NCBI RefSeq assembly: GCF_017163705.1
Contig: NZ_JAFIWB010000021.1
Location: 35,807-99,806 of the forward strand
DNA from: Xanthomonas bonasiae
GTDB lineage: Bacteria > Pseudomonadota > Gammaproteobacteria > Xanthomonadales > Xanthomonadaceae
Length of the DNA: 64,000 nucleotides
Direction of reading: 5' to 3'
A program made the translations under genes and the position numbers. Positions 38,881 to 49,590 of this stretch are shown piece after piece (position 1 is the stretch's first letter; every line of letters starts with the position of its first letter). Below the pieces are notes generated by a model, which searched no databases, was not told the DNA's origin, and saw only the letters and a program-made list of their open reading frames with translations.

Positions 38881-40245
38881 ATGAGCCTGCCCCTGCACGT
38901 CGTGATCCTTGCCGCCGGCGCGGGCAAGCGGATGAAGTCCGCCAAGCCCAAGGTGCTGCAACCCATCGCCGGCCGGCCGATGCTGGCCCACGTGATCGAC
39001 ACCGCGCGCCAGCTGCAGCCGGCGGCGATCCATGTGGTCTACGGCCATGGCGGCGACGCGGTGCGCGCGGCCTTCGGCGACCAGCCGGATCTGCTGTGGG
39101 CCGAGCAGGCGCAGCAGCTGGGCACCGGACATGCGGTGCAGCAGGCGATGGCCGAGGTGCCGGATGCGGCCACGGTGCTGGTGCTGTACGGCGACGTGCC
39201 GCTGATCCGCGCCGACACCTTGTTGCGCCTGCTGCACTCGCCGGGGCGGCTGGCGGTGCTGGTGGCCGAACCCGACGACCCCAGCGGCTACGGCCGCATC
39301 GTGCGCGACGCGGCAGGCAAGGTCGCGGCGATCGTGGAGCACAAGGATGCCGACGACGATCAGCGCCGCATCCGCGCCATCAACACCGGCATCGTCACCG
39401 CCGAATCCACCGCGCTCAAGCGCTGGCTGGCGCAATTGCGCAGCGACAACGCGCAGGGCGAGTATTACCTGACCGACGTGTTCGCCGCCGCCGCCGCCGA
39501 ATTCACCCCGGCGGAGATGGTGCTGGTGGCCGATCCGATCGAGACCGAGGGCGCCAACGACCCGTGGCAGCTGGCGCAGCTGGAGCGCGCCTGGCAGCTG
39601 CGCGCGGCGCGTGCGCTGTGCGAGCAGGGGGCGCACCTGCTCGATCCGAACCGGCTGGACCAGCGCGGCCGCGTGCGCGTGGGCCGCGACGTGTGCATCG
39701 ACGTGAACGTGGTGCTGGAAGGCGAGGTGGAACTGGGCGACGGGGTCAGCATCGGCCCGTTCGTGCGGCTGAAGGACGTGGTGCTGGGGCCGGGTACCGA
39801 AGTGCGCGCGCACTGCGACCTGGAAGGCGTGGTCACCGAGGGCGCGGTGATGATCGGCCCGTTCGCGCGGCTGCGGCCGGGCACGGTGCTGGCCGACGGT
39901 GTGCACATCGGCAACTTCGTCGAGACCAAGAAGGCGGTGCTCGGCGTCGGCAGCAAGGCCAATCATCTAAGCTATCTGGGCGATGCGACGATCGGCAGCG
40001 GGGTCAACATCGGTGCCGGCACCATCACCTGCAACTACGACGGCGTGAACAAGTCGCAGACCATGATCGGCGACGACGTCTTCGTCGGCTCCAACAGCGC
40101 GCTGGTGGCGCCGCTGACGATCGGTGCCGGGGCGACCATAGGCGCCGGGTCGGTGATCACGCGCGACGCGCCGGCCGGCCAGCTCACCGTGGCGCGGGCG
40201 CGGCAGGCGACGCACGAAGACTGGAAGCGGCCGAAGAAGAAATAG
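38881..40245 (+). CDS. glmU: Bifunctional GlcNAc-1-P uridylyltransferase / GlcN-1-P acetyltransferase
   Basis: 454 aa. GlmU makes UDP-GlcNAc for peptidoglycan and lipopolysaccharide. The uridylyltransferase half starts [20 protein letters not shown] and includes [15 protein letters not shown]. The left-handed beta-helix acetyltransferase half has hexapeptide repeats such as [20 protein letters not shown] and [20 protein letters not shown]. Length is normal. It follows the atp operon region, as in many gammaproteobacteria, while glmS, its pathway partner, lies 18 kb away beyond the permease array. Confidence 0.96.
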   Translation: MSLPLHVVILAAGAGKRMKSAKPKVLQPIAGRPMLAHVIDTARQLQPAAIHVVYGHGGDAVRAAFGDQPDLLWAEQAQQLGTGHAVQQAMAEVPDAATVLVLYGDVPLIRADTLLRLLHSPGRLAVLVAEPDDPSGYGRIVRDAAGKVAAIVEHKDADDDQRRIRAINTGIVTAESTALKRWLAQLRSDNAQGEYYLTDVFAAAAAEFTPAEMVLVADPIETEGANDPWQLAQLERAWQLRAARALCEQGAHLLDPNRLDQRGRVRVGRDVCIDVNVVLEGEVELGDGVSIGPFVRLKDVVLGPGTEVRAHCDLEGVVTEGAVMIGPFARLRPGTVLADGVHIGNFVETKKAVLGVGSKANHLSYLGDATIGSGVNIGAGTITCNYDGVNKSQTMIGDDVFVGSNSALVAPLTIGAGATIGAGSVITRDAPAGQLTVARARQATHEDWKRPKKK

Positions 40246-40365
40246 CCGCCAGCGCGCGCCGGGCGGCGCGTGACAGGCATCGCAGCCGCACGCGCGGAGC
40301 CGCGCTAAGGTGGCGCGGCTGGCCGGATCCGGCGCCAGCGTCGCAACGCTCCATGGAGGTGTTCG

Positions 40366-41322
40366 ATGTCGGTACGACGCATGCGCTGGTGGGTCCTGGT
40401 GTTGCTGGTGGCGGCGAGCGTCGTGCACGCGCAGACCTTCCGCCTGTACCTGGCGCCCGACGGCGACGATGCCGCGGCCGGGACCAGCGCCGCGACCGCC
40501 TTGAAGACATTGAGCGCCGCGCAGCAACGGTTGCTGGCGCAGCCGCCGCCGGCCGCGGTGGAAATCGTGGTCGCGCCCGGGACCTATCTGGGCCAGTCGG
40601 TACGCTGGACGTTCCGCAACGGCGCGCCGCTGCGCATCGTCGCCGCCTCCGGTGCAGGCACGATGCCGCACTTCGACGGACGCGGCGGCGGCACCTGGTT
40701 CACCCTGCGCGGCGGCGGCAACCAGCGCACCCAATTGCAGTTCGTCGGCCTGGAGGTCAGCGACTACTGGATGGCGATGGATCTGGGCAGCAGCAACGCG
40801 GCCGCCGACGGCAACGCCGGCAACGAGATCCGCGACATGCGCTTCACCCGCATCGGCGGCATCCACGGCCAGGGCGATCCGGCGTACTCGTATGCGGCGA
40901 TCCGCTTGCAGAACTCGCGCGACAACGTCATCGCCGACAATCAGTTCAGCGCGATCGAGAACAGCAAGGAAACCTCCGGCTACATCCATGCGCTGTATCT
41001 GGCGCGGCATTCGACCGGCAATACCGTCGAGGGCAACAGTTTCACCGACGTCAACGGCGACGTGGTGCGCACCCGCGATGCGTCCGACGATACCCAGGTG
41101 CGCGGCAACCATTTCGTGCGCGCCGGCAAGTACGCCGCGTTCTCCGACTGGTTCGATCCGGAGCAGGGCGAATGTCCGTCGCAGGGCGGGCGCTTCGTCG
41201 ACAACACGGTCGGCGCGGGCTATTACGGCGCGATACCCGCGACCGCCACCACCGGAGCCGACGACGCCTGCGGCGCGCTGGGCACACCGCGCATCGTCGA
41301 GAGCGGCACCGTGCACGAGTGA
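40366..41322 (+). CDS. Secreted right-handed beta-helix protein
   Basis: 318 aa. A signal peptide (MRRMRWWVLVLLVAASVVHA-type; cleavage before QTF) directs export. The mature part begins like DUF1565 proteins (FRLYLAPDGDDAAAGTSAAT then TLSAAQQRLLAQPPPAAVEI and VVAPGTYLGQSVRW) and continues with pectate-lyase-like beta-helix repeats (IRLQNSRDNVIADNQFSAIE, LARHSTGNTVEGNSFTDVNG, VRGNHFVRAGKYAAFSDWFD). A polysaccharide-binding or lyase role is plausible; catalytic residues cannot be assigned. A diverged copy of its 3' end is at 41521-41590. Confidence 0.78.
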   Translation: MSVRRMRWWVLVLLVAASVVHAQTFRLYLAPDGDDAAAGTSAATALKTLSAAQQRLLAQPPPAAVEIVVAPGTYLGQSVRWTFRNGAPLRIVAASGAGTMPHFDGRGGGTWFTLRGGGNQRTQLQFVGLEVSDYWMAMDLGSSNAAADGNAGNEIRDMRFTRIGGIHGQGDPAYSYAAIRLQNSRDNVIADNQFSAIENSKETSGYIHALYLARHSTGNTVEGNSFTDVNGDVVRTRDASDDTQVRGNHFVRAGKYAAFSDWFDPEQGECPSQGGRFVDNTVGAGYYGAIPATATTGADDACGALGTPRIVESGTVHE

Positions 41323-41373
41323 AACTGCGTGCCGCAACGGCCAATCTGCGGCGTGCAGCGCGATGAGGGAATT

Positions 41374-41442
41374 TGTGGGAGCGACTCCAGTCGCGACGGG
41401 CGTTACCGGTAGAGCCCGTCGCGACTGAAGTCGCTCCTACAG
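41374..41442. repeat. GTGGGAGCGACT inverted repeat, first copy in duplicated gap
   Basis: TGTGGGAGCGACTCCAGTCG at 41374-41393 faces CGACTGAAGTCGCTCCTACA ending at 41441. It is the 'ACTTCAGT' variant, different from the second copy at 41605. Confidence 0.85.
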
Positions 41443-41479
41443 TGGCAACATCACGTGGCATCGCCTGGATCGAAATGCG

Positions 41480-41590
41480 CTAGCTCGCCGATGCCAGCGG
41501 CAACGGCACCGCCACTCCGGCGCGATTCCCGCCAGCGCCACGGCCGGCGCCGACGCCGTGCATCGTCGAGCGGCACCGGACACGATTGAG
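41480..41590. pseudogene. Remnants of the 3' ends of both flanking genes
   Basis: 41480-41516 (CTAGCTCGCCGATGCCAGCG and following) matches the minus-strand 3' end of the histidine kinase gene at about 41690-41727 (CAGCCCGCCGACGCCAGCGG). Immediately after it, 41521-41590 (CGCGATTCCCGCCAGCGCCA to CACGATTGA) matches the last 90 or so bases of the beta-helix gene at about 41231-41323, with a few small deletions and still ending in TGA. Neither piece can encode anything now. The order is beta-helix end, repeat, kinase remnant, beta-helix remnant, repeat, kinase end, as expected from a tandem duplication. Confidence 0.7.
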
Positions 41591-41604
41591 CACGTGTGCA
41601 CCCT

Positions 41605-41673
41605 TGTAGGAGCGGCTTCAGCCGCGACAGGCTCTACCGGAAATGTCCGTCGCGGCTGAAGCCGCTCCTACAG
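41605..41673. repeat. GTAGGAGCGGCT inverted repeat, second copy in duplicated gap
   Basis: TGTAGGAGCGGCTTCAGCCG at 41605-41624 faces GCGGCTGAAGCCGCTCCTAC ending near 41672. It is the 'GCTTCAGC' variant. Confidence 0.85.
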
Positions 41674-41690
41674 GGATGCGTGAGGCGTCA

Positions 41691-43039
41691 TCAGCCCGCC
41701 GACGCCAGCGGCAACTGCACCGCCACGCACAGCCCGCCTTCGTCGCGGTTCTGCAGCGACAGGCGGCCGCCGTGCGCTTCGACGATCTCGCGGGTCAGCG
41801 CCAGGCCCAGGCCGGTGCCGTTGCGCTTGGTCGAATAGAACGGCATCAGCGCGTTGTGCAGCACGGCTTCGTTCATGCCGCTGCCGCGGTCCAGCACCTC
41901 GATGCGCAGCCATTCGGGGCGGGTGGAGACGCGGATGCGCACGCTGTCGGCCGGCGCCAGGCCCTCGGGACTGGACTCGTGCGCGTTCTTGACCAGGTTC
42001 AGCAGCGCCTGCTGCAGCTGCGCCGGGTCGACCCGGCTGTGCAGGTCGGGCGCTTCCAGTTCCAGCGCGAACGGGATCTGCTGCTGCAGCCCACTCAGGA
42101 ACTGCGCCCAGTGCACGGTCTGCAACTGCGGCTGCGGCAGCTTGGCGAAGCGCGCGTAGCCGCGGATGAAGCCTTCCAGGTGCCGCGCGCGCTCTTCGAT
42201 GGTGCCGAAGACTTCCTCCAGCCGCTCCACCTTCTGCCGCCGCACCAGCTCGGCGCCGGAGTGCGCCAGCGAGGCGATCGGCGCCAGCGAGTTGTTCAAT
42301 TCGTGGCTGATCACCCGGATCACCTTCTTCCAGGTATGCACTTCCTGGCGGCGCAGTTCGGCGGTGAGCAGGCGGATCAGCAGCAGTTCGTGCGGGCGGC
42401 CGTTGAGGCGGAAGCGGCGCCGCGACAGATGGTAGACCTGCTCCTCTTCCGGATCCTCGTCGTCGTCGATGGTGAACAGGCTGTCGCCGCCGCGCGCCAC
42501 GGCCTCGCGCAGCGCCGGCGGCATGCCCAGCAGCAGGTCGTCCAGGCGCTGGCCTTCCAGCTTCCAGCCGCCGTGCAGCAGCTTGCGCGCGGCCAGGTTG
42601 GAGAACACCACGCGGCGCAGGCCGTCGCCGCCGTTGGAGGTCAGCAGCATCGCCACCGGCGTGTTCTGCACCATGGTGTCGAGCATCAGTTCGCGCTGCG
42701 CCAGGCCCTGGCGTTGCTCGCGCAGGATCTCGCCCAGCTGCCGGTGCGCGGCGACCATCTCGCCCAGTTCGTCGTCGCCGCGCCAGTGCACGCCGAAGTT
42801 GTATTCTCCGTCGCGGTAGCTGCTGACGGTCCCGGCCAGGGCGCGGAACAGCGAGCGCATCGGCGCGGTGGCGCGGCGCAGCGTCCACCACATCAGCACC
42901 AGCAGCGACAGCGCCGAGAAGGTCACCACTTCCCAGCCGCGGTCCATCCAGTACGCCAGCAGCCACGGCATCGCCGCGGCCAGCGCCAGCACCGGCAACA
43001 GGCGCAGGAACAGGCCGACGGTGAACGAGCGGCGCAGTT

Positions 43040-43043
<4 letters not shown>
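41691..43043 (-). CDS. NtrY-like sensor histidine kinase of the permease cluster
   Basis: 450 aa. Two membrane helices (about residues 11-33 and 38-56) with almost no periplasmic loop, then a HAMP-like and PAS-like region (about 60-215; LMLDTMVQNTPVAMLLTSNG). The phospho-acceptor His247 is in VIRVISHELNNSLAPIASLA. The ATPase domain has LLNLVKNAHESS, LDRGSGMNEAVLHNALMPFY, STKRNGTGLGLALTREIVEA. This layout is that of NtrY/AtoS kinases, which pair with sigma-54 activators. It overlaps the activator gene by four bases. A membrane-embedded sensor with so little outside suggests it senses membrane state or a membrane partner. Confidence 0.9.
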
Positions 43044-44377
<1,334 letters not shown>

Positions 44378-44534
44378 CGGGAACCTTGTCGGATGGCTTG
44401 GGCGGAACGGGCGAATGCCGGACGAAGCGGCATCATCGCAGTCCCGGTGTGGCTTGTCGTGTGCGCCAGCGGCCATCGGCGTGCGGCCGATGCCATCGCG
44501 GGCGCAGGGGATGTGGCGACTACGCGCATGCCCA

Positions 44535-45707
44535 TCACCGATACGCCGCAGGCGACAGCCGCGCCGCGCGAACGGCCGGTCCGCGCATCGCCAGCCAGCC
44601 GGCAGCGAGCAACAGCGACGCGATGGCCAGGGCGGGCAGTGGCGGCGGCGACAGCGCTGCGGCATCCGGCAGGACCCGGCGCAGCAGCGCGGCGACGCCC
44701 GCGCCGATGGCGACGCCCAGGCCGCACAGCAGCAGGTTTTCCTGATGCAGCTGCCGGCGGATCTGCGCCGCGCGCGCGCCCAGCGCGCGACGCAACGCGA
44801 TCTGCCGGTAACGCTGGCGCACCATCAGCTCGCTGATGGCGTAGACCGTCGCGGTCGTGGCGAGCAGCCACAGCGCCGCACCTGCCGCCAGCAGCATCAG
44901 CCGCTGGCGATGCAGGCGCCGTTGCTGCGAGCGCAGTTCGCCGGCGCTGCCCAGTTCGTGCATCCGTCCCGCTGCGATCCGCTGCGCATCCGATCCCAGG
45001 CGCGCGCGGAGCTGCGTCGGATCGCCGTGCGCGATGCGCAGCACATACAGCGCGTCGCCGTCGTCGCGCAGGCGCAGCGCCAGGATGGCGCCGTCCTCGT
45101 CGCCGGTGCCCGGCGCGCGCAGCCGCTCGACGATGCCGACCACCCGTGCCGGCGGCCGGCCGCCCAGATACACCGCCTGTCCCACCGCGTCGCGGCCGGG
45201 GAACAGCCTCGCTGCCAGCGACTGGGTCAGGATCACCCGCTGCGCCAGGTCCAGCGCGGTGGGCGAGGCGAGGTCGCGGTACTCGTCGCTGGCGAAATCG
45301 CGGCCGCGCTGCAGGCGCAGGCCCAGCGCCGCCACGAGTCCGGGACCGCCGAGGTAGGTGGTCACGCGGAACTGTCCGCCGGCGCCGTCGGCGCGCGGTC
45401 CCATCAGCGTGCTCCAGTGCTCGGGTCCGAACGGCAGCTGATTGATCGCCGCCACGTGCAGGACGCCGGGGATCGCGCGCAGTGCCGCCGCCTGGCGCTG
45501 CGCTTGCGCGGCGGACACGCGGCCGTTGAGCCGCAGCGTCAGCAGATGCGCATCGTCGTCGATGCCGCTGGAGGCGTGCATCCGCGCATGCGCCTGCGAC
45601 GCCAGCGTGCCCATGGCGAGCAGCACCGGATAGCCGAGCGCCATCTGCAGCACGATCAGCATCGCCAGCAGCGGGTGCCTGTACGGCGAGATCAGCAATC
45701 GATCCAT
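44535..45707 (-). CDS. FtsX/MacB-type permease, diverged B-class (fifth, unpaired)
   Basis: 390 aa. Same plan as the other B-class proteins: an N-terminal helix (LAMLIVLQMALGYPVLLAMG), a periplasmic core (about 50-260) and three C-terminal helices. It is the most diverged copy: the FWVQQRT block of its sisters is replaced by YAISELMVRQRYRQIALRRA, LGARAAQIRRQLHQENLLLC is recognisable, and the common tail ATRSA is lost. Start ATG 45705-45707, 17 bases after the previous permease. It has no A-class partner. No frameshift, so it may still work or may be on the way to loss. 157 bases separate it from the regulator gene. Confidence 0.82.
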   Translation of the reverse strand: MDRLLISPYRHPLLAMLIVLQMALGYPVLLAMGTLASQAHARMHASSGIDDDAHLLTLRLNGRVSAAQAQRQAAALRAIPGVLHVAAINQLPFGPEHWSTLMGPRADGAGGQFRVTTYLGGPGLVAALGLRLQRGRDFASDEYRDLASPTALDLAQRVILTQSLAARLFPGRDAVGQAVYLGGRPPARVVGIVERLRAPGTGDEDGAILALRLRDDGDALYVLRIAHGDPTQLRARLGSDAQRIAAGRMHELGSAGELRSQQRRLHRQRLMLLAAGAALWLLATTATVYAISELMVRQRYRQIALRRALGARAAQIRRQLHQENLLLCGLGVAIGAGVAALLRRVLPDAAALSPPPLPALAIASLLLAAGWLAMRGPAVRAARLSPAAYR

Positions 45708-45724
45708 GATCCGACGCGATCCGC

Positions 45725-46957
45725 TCAGGCGCTGCGTGTTGCGACCGCGGGCGGCACGGCGGCGGCGCGTTGTGCCGGCCACAGCACCGCCAGCTGGCCG
45801 AGCGCAAGCAAGGCCATGGCCGCCGCCGGCAGGTAGCCCGGCGGCAGGCGCGACAGGTCGTAGTGGCGCATCAGCGCCTGGTTGAGCAGCACTGCCAGCG
45901 CCATGCCCAGCACGCTGCCGCTGCCGACGATCAGCAGGTTCTCGGTCTGGAAGTAGCGCAGGATGTCGCGGCGGGTCGCGCCGATGGCGCGGCGAATGCC
46001 GATCTGGCGCGTGCGCTGCTGGACCCAGAAGCTGGCCAGCCCACCGATGCCCAGGGCTGTGACGAACAGCAGGCCCGTGGTCGCCGCGAGCAGCAGCCCG
46101 ATCATGGTGGCATCGCGCTGGAAGTAGCGCTGCCGCACCTGCGCGAAACTGCGCCGCCCCTCGTTCGGAATCAGCCGCAGCGGGCCGGCCTTGGCCAGCA
46201 CGCCGGCCGCGGCGGCCAACACCCGGTCGCGGTCTTGCGGGGCGCTGCGCAGCAGGTATTGCGTCTGCGAGCCCATGGGACGCTGTGGCGACAGCGCGAC
46301 CAGGCGATCGACCGCGGCGCCGCGCAGCATCGGGCGCAGCAGGTCGTCGACCACGCCGACGACGGTGCTCTGGCTGTCGCCGTAGAGCGTCTTGCCGACG
46401 GCCGGCTGGTCCGGCCACAGCCGTTGCGCCAGCGCGCGGGTGACGATCAGCGCGCTGGGGGACGCGGTGGAGTATTCGTCGGCATGGAAATCGCGGCCGG
46501 CGACCAGGTGCGCGCCCATGGCCTGCACGAAACCTGGCGAGCCGACGTAATACGTGGCCTGGATGCAACCGGAAACGTCCATCGATCGCTGCGCGTTCGC
46601 ACGTTCCAGCGCTTCCCGGTCGGCGCAGCCGCCATAGTCGTTGGCGCCGCCGGACAGCGGCATGCTGGCGCCGAACGCGGTCGCCGCCTTGACCCCGGGA
46701 ATGCTGCGCAGCGCCAGCAGGTCGGCTTGCTGCTGGGCCTGCGCATTGTCGCTGCCCTGCAGGCCACGCACCGAGATCAGCGAGAGTTCGTCCTCGGGCA
46801 GGCCGCTCGGGGTCCGCAACCGTTCGATCCGGCCGCCGATCAGGAACACCGCGTTGGCGACGAAGGCGCAGGTCAGCGCGACCTGCAGCGTCAGCAGCGC
46901 GGCGGTGAGGCGATGGTGATGCAGGCTGGAGAGGATGGGGCGGATCGGCAGGTTCAT
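45725..46957 (-). CDS. FtsX/MacB-type permease, B-class (B4)
   Basis: 410 aa. Starts MNLPIRPILSSLHHHRLTAA; the first helix follows (about 17-42), then a periplasmic MacB-like core with four Cys-containing loops (GGCADREAL, VSGCIQ), and three C-terminal helices. The cytoplasmic coupling region ALGIGGLASFWVQQRTRQIG, IRRAIGATRRDILRYFQTEN is nearly identical to that of the other B proteins, and it ends PPAVATRSA. It is one base from the A4 gene upstream, so it is the B half of an A4-B4 pair. The pair presumably uses the single ATPase at 56127. Confidence 0.88.
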   Translation of the reverse strand: MNLPIRPILSSLHHHRLTAALLTLQVALTCAFVANAVFLIGGRIERLRTPSGLPEDELSLISVRGLQGSDNAQAQQQADLLALRSIPGVKAATAFGASMPLSGGANDYGGCADREALERANAQRSMDVSGCIQATYYVGSPGFVQAMGAHLVAGRDFHADEYSTASPSALIVTRALAQRLWPDQPAVGKTLYGDSQSTVVGVVDDLLRPMLRGAAVDRLVALSPQRPMGSQTQYLLRSAPQDRDRVLAAAAGVLAKAGPLRLIPNEGRRSFAQVRQRYFQRDATMIGLLLAATTGLLFVTALGIGGLASFWVQQRTRQIGIRRAIGATRRDILRYFQTENLLIVGSGSVLGMALAVLLNQALMRHYDLSRLPPGYLPAAAMALLALGQLAVLWPAQRAAAVPPAVATRSA

Positions 46958-46958
46958 G

Positions 46959-48287
46959 TCAGATGTCCTTGATCTGCAGGGCGGGGTTGATCCGGCTGGC
47001 CCGCCAGGCCGGCAGCAGGCCCGCCAGCAGCGCGGCGACCACCGCCAGGGCCACGGTGGCCAGCAGCATCTGCAGGTCCATCCGCGCGATCCTGGCGTAG
47101 TCGTCCGGGCGCTGGCGCACGCTCCACAATCCCAGTTCGGCGATCGCGGTTCCCAGTGCGCCGCCGAGCAGCCCGATCAGCGCGGCTTCGCTGCCGAACT
47201 GCAGGAGCATGTGGCCGCGCCGGGCGCCGAGCGCGCGGCGCACGCCGATCTCGCTGCCGCGGCGCAGGAACTTCGCCAGCAGCAGGGCGATGACGTTGAC
47301 CAGGCAGATCCACAGGAAGCCCAACGCCAGCAGCGTCTGCAGGCGCACGTCGTCGGGCACCATCCGCAGGTGGCGCAGCCAGTCCATCAACGCATACAGC
47401 CGGGCACGCTGCGGCGGGCGCTGGAAGCGTCCGCTGGCGTGCTGGGTCGCGGCATAGTCGTAGAGGAAGCGCTGGTAGGCGGCTACCTGCTGCGGCGTAT
47501 CCAGCTGCACCCAGAACTGCAGCCAAGTGGTGGAAGGGTCCTTGAGGCGCGCCTGGTCGCTGCCACTGAACGCATCCCAGCCGCTGACGCTGCTGCTGGT
47601 GTCCAGCCCCAGTTCCATCGCGGTGGCCAGCGGGAGGAAGAAGTCGTCCTGCTGACCGAAGCCGCCCTTGCTGTTCGGGTCGGCATAGAACAGCGGTTGC
47701 GGATTCCAGTGTCCGGCCACGCCGATCACCTGGAAGCCGATCCGCTGTTCGCCGAGCGCAACCCTCTGGCCGATCGGATCGCGTGCGCCGAACAGGGTGT
47801 CGGCCAGTGTGCGGCTCAGCACGATGACGCGGGCATGGTTCTGGTCGTCGCTTGCGTTCCAGCCGTGTCCGCGTTGCAGCGGTATGCCGAACAGGGCGAA
47901 GAATTCGGCGGTGGCGTAGCGGCCGCTCAAGTCGAGCGGCGGACTGGTTGCGCGCTGCGGCCACAGCAGCGCCTGCCCGCCCGCCATTGCCGCCTGGTGG
48001 GTAGCGCGGTTTGCCCGCAGCAAGGCCATTGCGTCGGGCCAGGTGAGGTTGTCCGAAGGGTTGCCCCATTCCTGGCTCTCGGGGTAGCTGGCCGGCAATG
48101 GATCCAGGTGTGGGGCGTAGAGCGCGCCGCTCCTGCCCGGCAACGGATCGCGCGACATCACGTGCAGCACCGTCAGCATGGTCATGCTCGCGCCGATGCC
48201 CAGGCCGATCGCCAGCACCATCAATGCGGTGGCGATCGGCGTGCGCAGCAGACTGCGCCAGGCCATCGTCAGGGAGTAGTACAGCAT
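46959..48287 (-). CDS. FtsX/MacB-type permease, A-class (A4)
   Basis: 442 aa. N-terminus MLYYSLTMAWRSLLRTPIAT, then helix one (TALMVLAIGLGIGASMTMLT), a large periplasmic core (about 45-300) with AEFFALFGIPLQRGHGWNAS and STTWLQFWVQLDTPQQVAAY, and three C-terminal helices. The FtsX coupling segment is LLAKFLRRGSEIGVRRALGA. It ends PALQIKDI. It is the most diverged A-class protein. ATG 48285-48287. Its stop is one base from the B4 start. Confidence 0.88.
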   Translation of the reverse strand: MLYYSLTMAWRSLLRTPIATALMVLAIGLGIGASMTMLTVLHVMSRDPLPGRSGALYAPHLDPLPASYPESQEWGNPSDNLTWPDAMALLRANRATHQAAMAGGQALLWPQRATSPPLDLSGRYATAEFFALFGIPLQRGHGWNASDDQNHARVIVLSRTLADTLFGARDPIGQRVALGEQRIGFQVIGVAGHWNPQPLFYADPNSKGGFGQQDDFFLPLATAMELGLDTSSSVSGWDAFSGSDQARLKDPSTTWLQFWVQLDTPQQVAAYQRFLYDYAATQHASGRFQRPPQRARLYALMDWLRHLRMVPDDVRLQTLLALGFLWICLVNVIALLLAKFLRRGSEIGVRRALGARRGHMLLQFGSEAALIGLLGGALGTAIAELGLWSVRQRPDDYARIARMDLQMLLATVALAVVAALLAGLLPAWRASRINPALQIKDI

Positions 48288-48326
48288 CCGGACGTTCCTC
48301 GGTTGCGTGTCGTCGTCTGCGATAGG

Positions 48327-49553
48327 TCAGGCGCTGCGCGTGGCCACCGCCGGCGCCACGCGGGTGGCGCGGCGCGCCGGTCCGAGCACCGCGAGCTGGC
48401 CGAGCAGCCACAGCGCCAGCGCGCCGACCGGCAGATACCACAGCGGCAGCCGCGGCAGTTCGTAGGCGCTCATCAGATACAGGTTGGCGGCATAGGCCAG
48501 CAGCATGCCCAGGCCGATCCCGGCGCTGGCGAGCAGGAAGTTCTCCAACTGGAAATAGCGCAGCACCTGGCCGCGCGTGGCGCCGAGCGCGCGGCGCACG
48601 CCGATCTGCTTGGTGCGCTGCTGCACCCAGAAGCTGGCCAGGCCGACGATGCCCAGCGCGGTGATCAGCAGCAGCATCGCGCACACCCCGACCAGCAGCC
48701 AGGCCATCGCGCGGTCGTTGCGGTAGTAAGTGGCGCGCGCCTGCTCCGCGGTCATGGTGCCCTTGTCCTGGATCATGCGCCTGGGTCCGTGCGCCAACAG
48801 GACCTTGCGCGCCTGCTGCAGCACCGCTTCGCGCTGCGCGGGATCGTTCACCCGCAGCAGGTAGGTGCCGCTGGTGTAGGGAATGTTGACCGGGAGCAGC
48901 ATCGCGTCCTGGTAGTCGGCCGGCGTGCCGAAGTCGCGCGGCTGCACCAGGCGTTGCACGATGCCCACGATGCGGTGCTCGCCGAACACATGGATGGTGC
49001 GGCCCAGCGCGGTGCCGTCCGGGAACAGGCGTTGCGCCAGCGCCTGGCTCACGATCACCGACGGCAGCGTGCCGGTGTCGTTGGGATCCTGCAGCCGCGC
49101 ATAGTCGAGGAACTCGTCGGGGTGGAAACGGCGGCCGGCGACCAGGGTCAGTCCCAGCGTGTCCAGCAACTGCATGTCGCCCATGTAGTTGGTCGCGCGC
49201 ATCGTGCTGCGCTGCTGGTCGGCGCTGAGCGAAATGCCGCTGAACGTGACCGTCGTTCCGAACAGCGGCTGGTTGATCGCACTGGCGTTGCTTACGCCGG
49301 GGATCCGGCGCAGCGCATCCAGATCCTCGCGGGTCAGCGCGGCGCTGTCGTCGTTCCCGGCCACGCTGCGGATGCGCACTTGCACGATCTGCTGCTCGGC
49401 CGCGCCGCTGGGGCGCTGCATGCGTTCCAGGCGCTGGTCGATCAGGAACAGCGCATTGCACACCACCGCGCAGCTGAAGGCGATCTCCAGCACGATGAGC
49501 AGTGCGGCGATCTTGTGTTTGCGCAGGCTGGAGAGGATGGGGCGGATATGCAC
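48327..49553 (-). CDS. FtsX/MacB-type permease, B-class (B3)
   Basis: 408 aa from GTG 49551-49553, which gives the same start (HIRPILSSLRKHKIAALLIV) as the sister genes. It has one N-terminal helix, a periplasmic core (GISLSADQQRSTMRATNYMG, GLTLVAGRRFHPDEFLDYAR) and three C-terminal helices. The coupling region is ALGIVGLASFWVQQRTKQIG, VRRALGATRGQVLRYFQLEN; it ends APAVATRSA. It is very close to the B2 copy. It lies 37 bases after A3, its likely partner. Confidence 0.88.
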   Translation of the reverse strand: MHIRPILSSLRKHKIAALLIVLEIAFSCAVVCNALFLIDQRLERMQRPSGAAEQQIVQVRIRSVAGNDDSAALTREDLDALRRIPGVSNASAINQPLFGTTVTFSGISLSADQQRSTMRATNYMGDMQLLDTLGLTLVAGRRFHPDEFLDYARLQDPNDTGTLPSVIVSQALAQRLFPDGTALGRTIHVFGEHRIVGIVQRLVQPRDFGTPADYQDAMLLPVNIPYTSGTYLLRVNDPAQREAVLQQARKVLLAHGPRRMIQDKGTMTAEQARATYYRNDRAMAWLLVGVCAMLLLITALGIVGLASFWVQQRTKQIGVRRALGATRGQVLRYFQLENFLLASAGIGLGMLLAYAANLYLMSAYELPRLPLWYLPVGALALWLLGQLAVLGPARRATRVAPAVATRSA

Positions 49554-49590
49554 GGGATTGTTCCTGGCGGGAATGAGGACGCGCGTCGCG

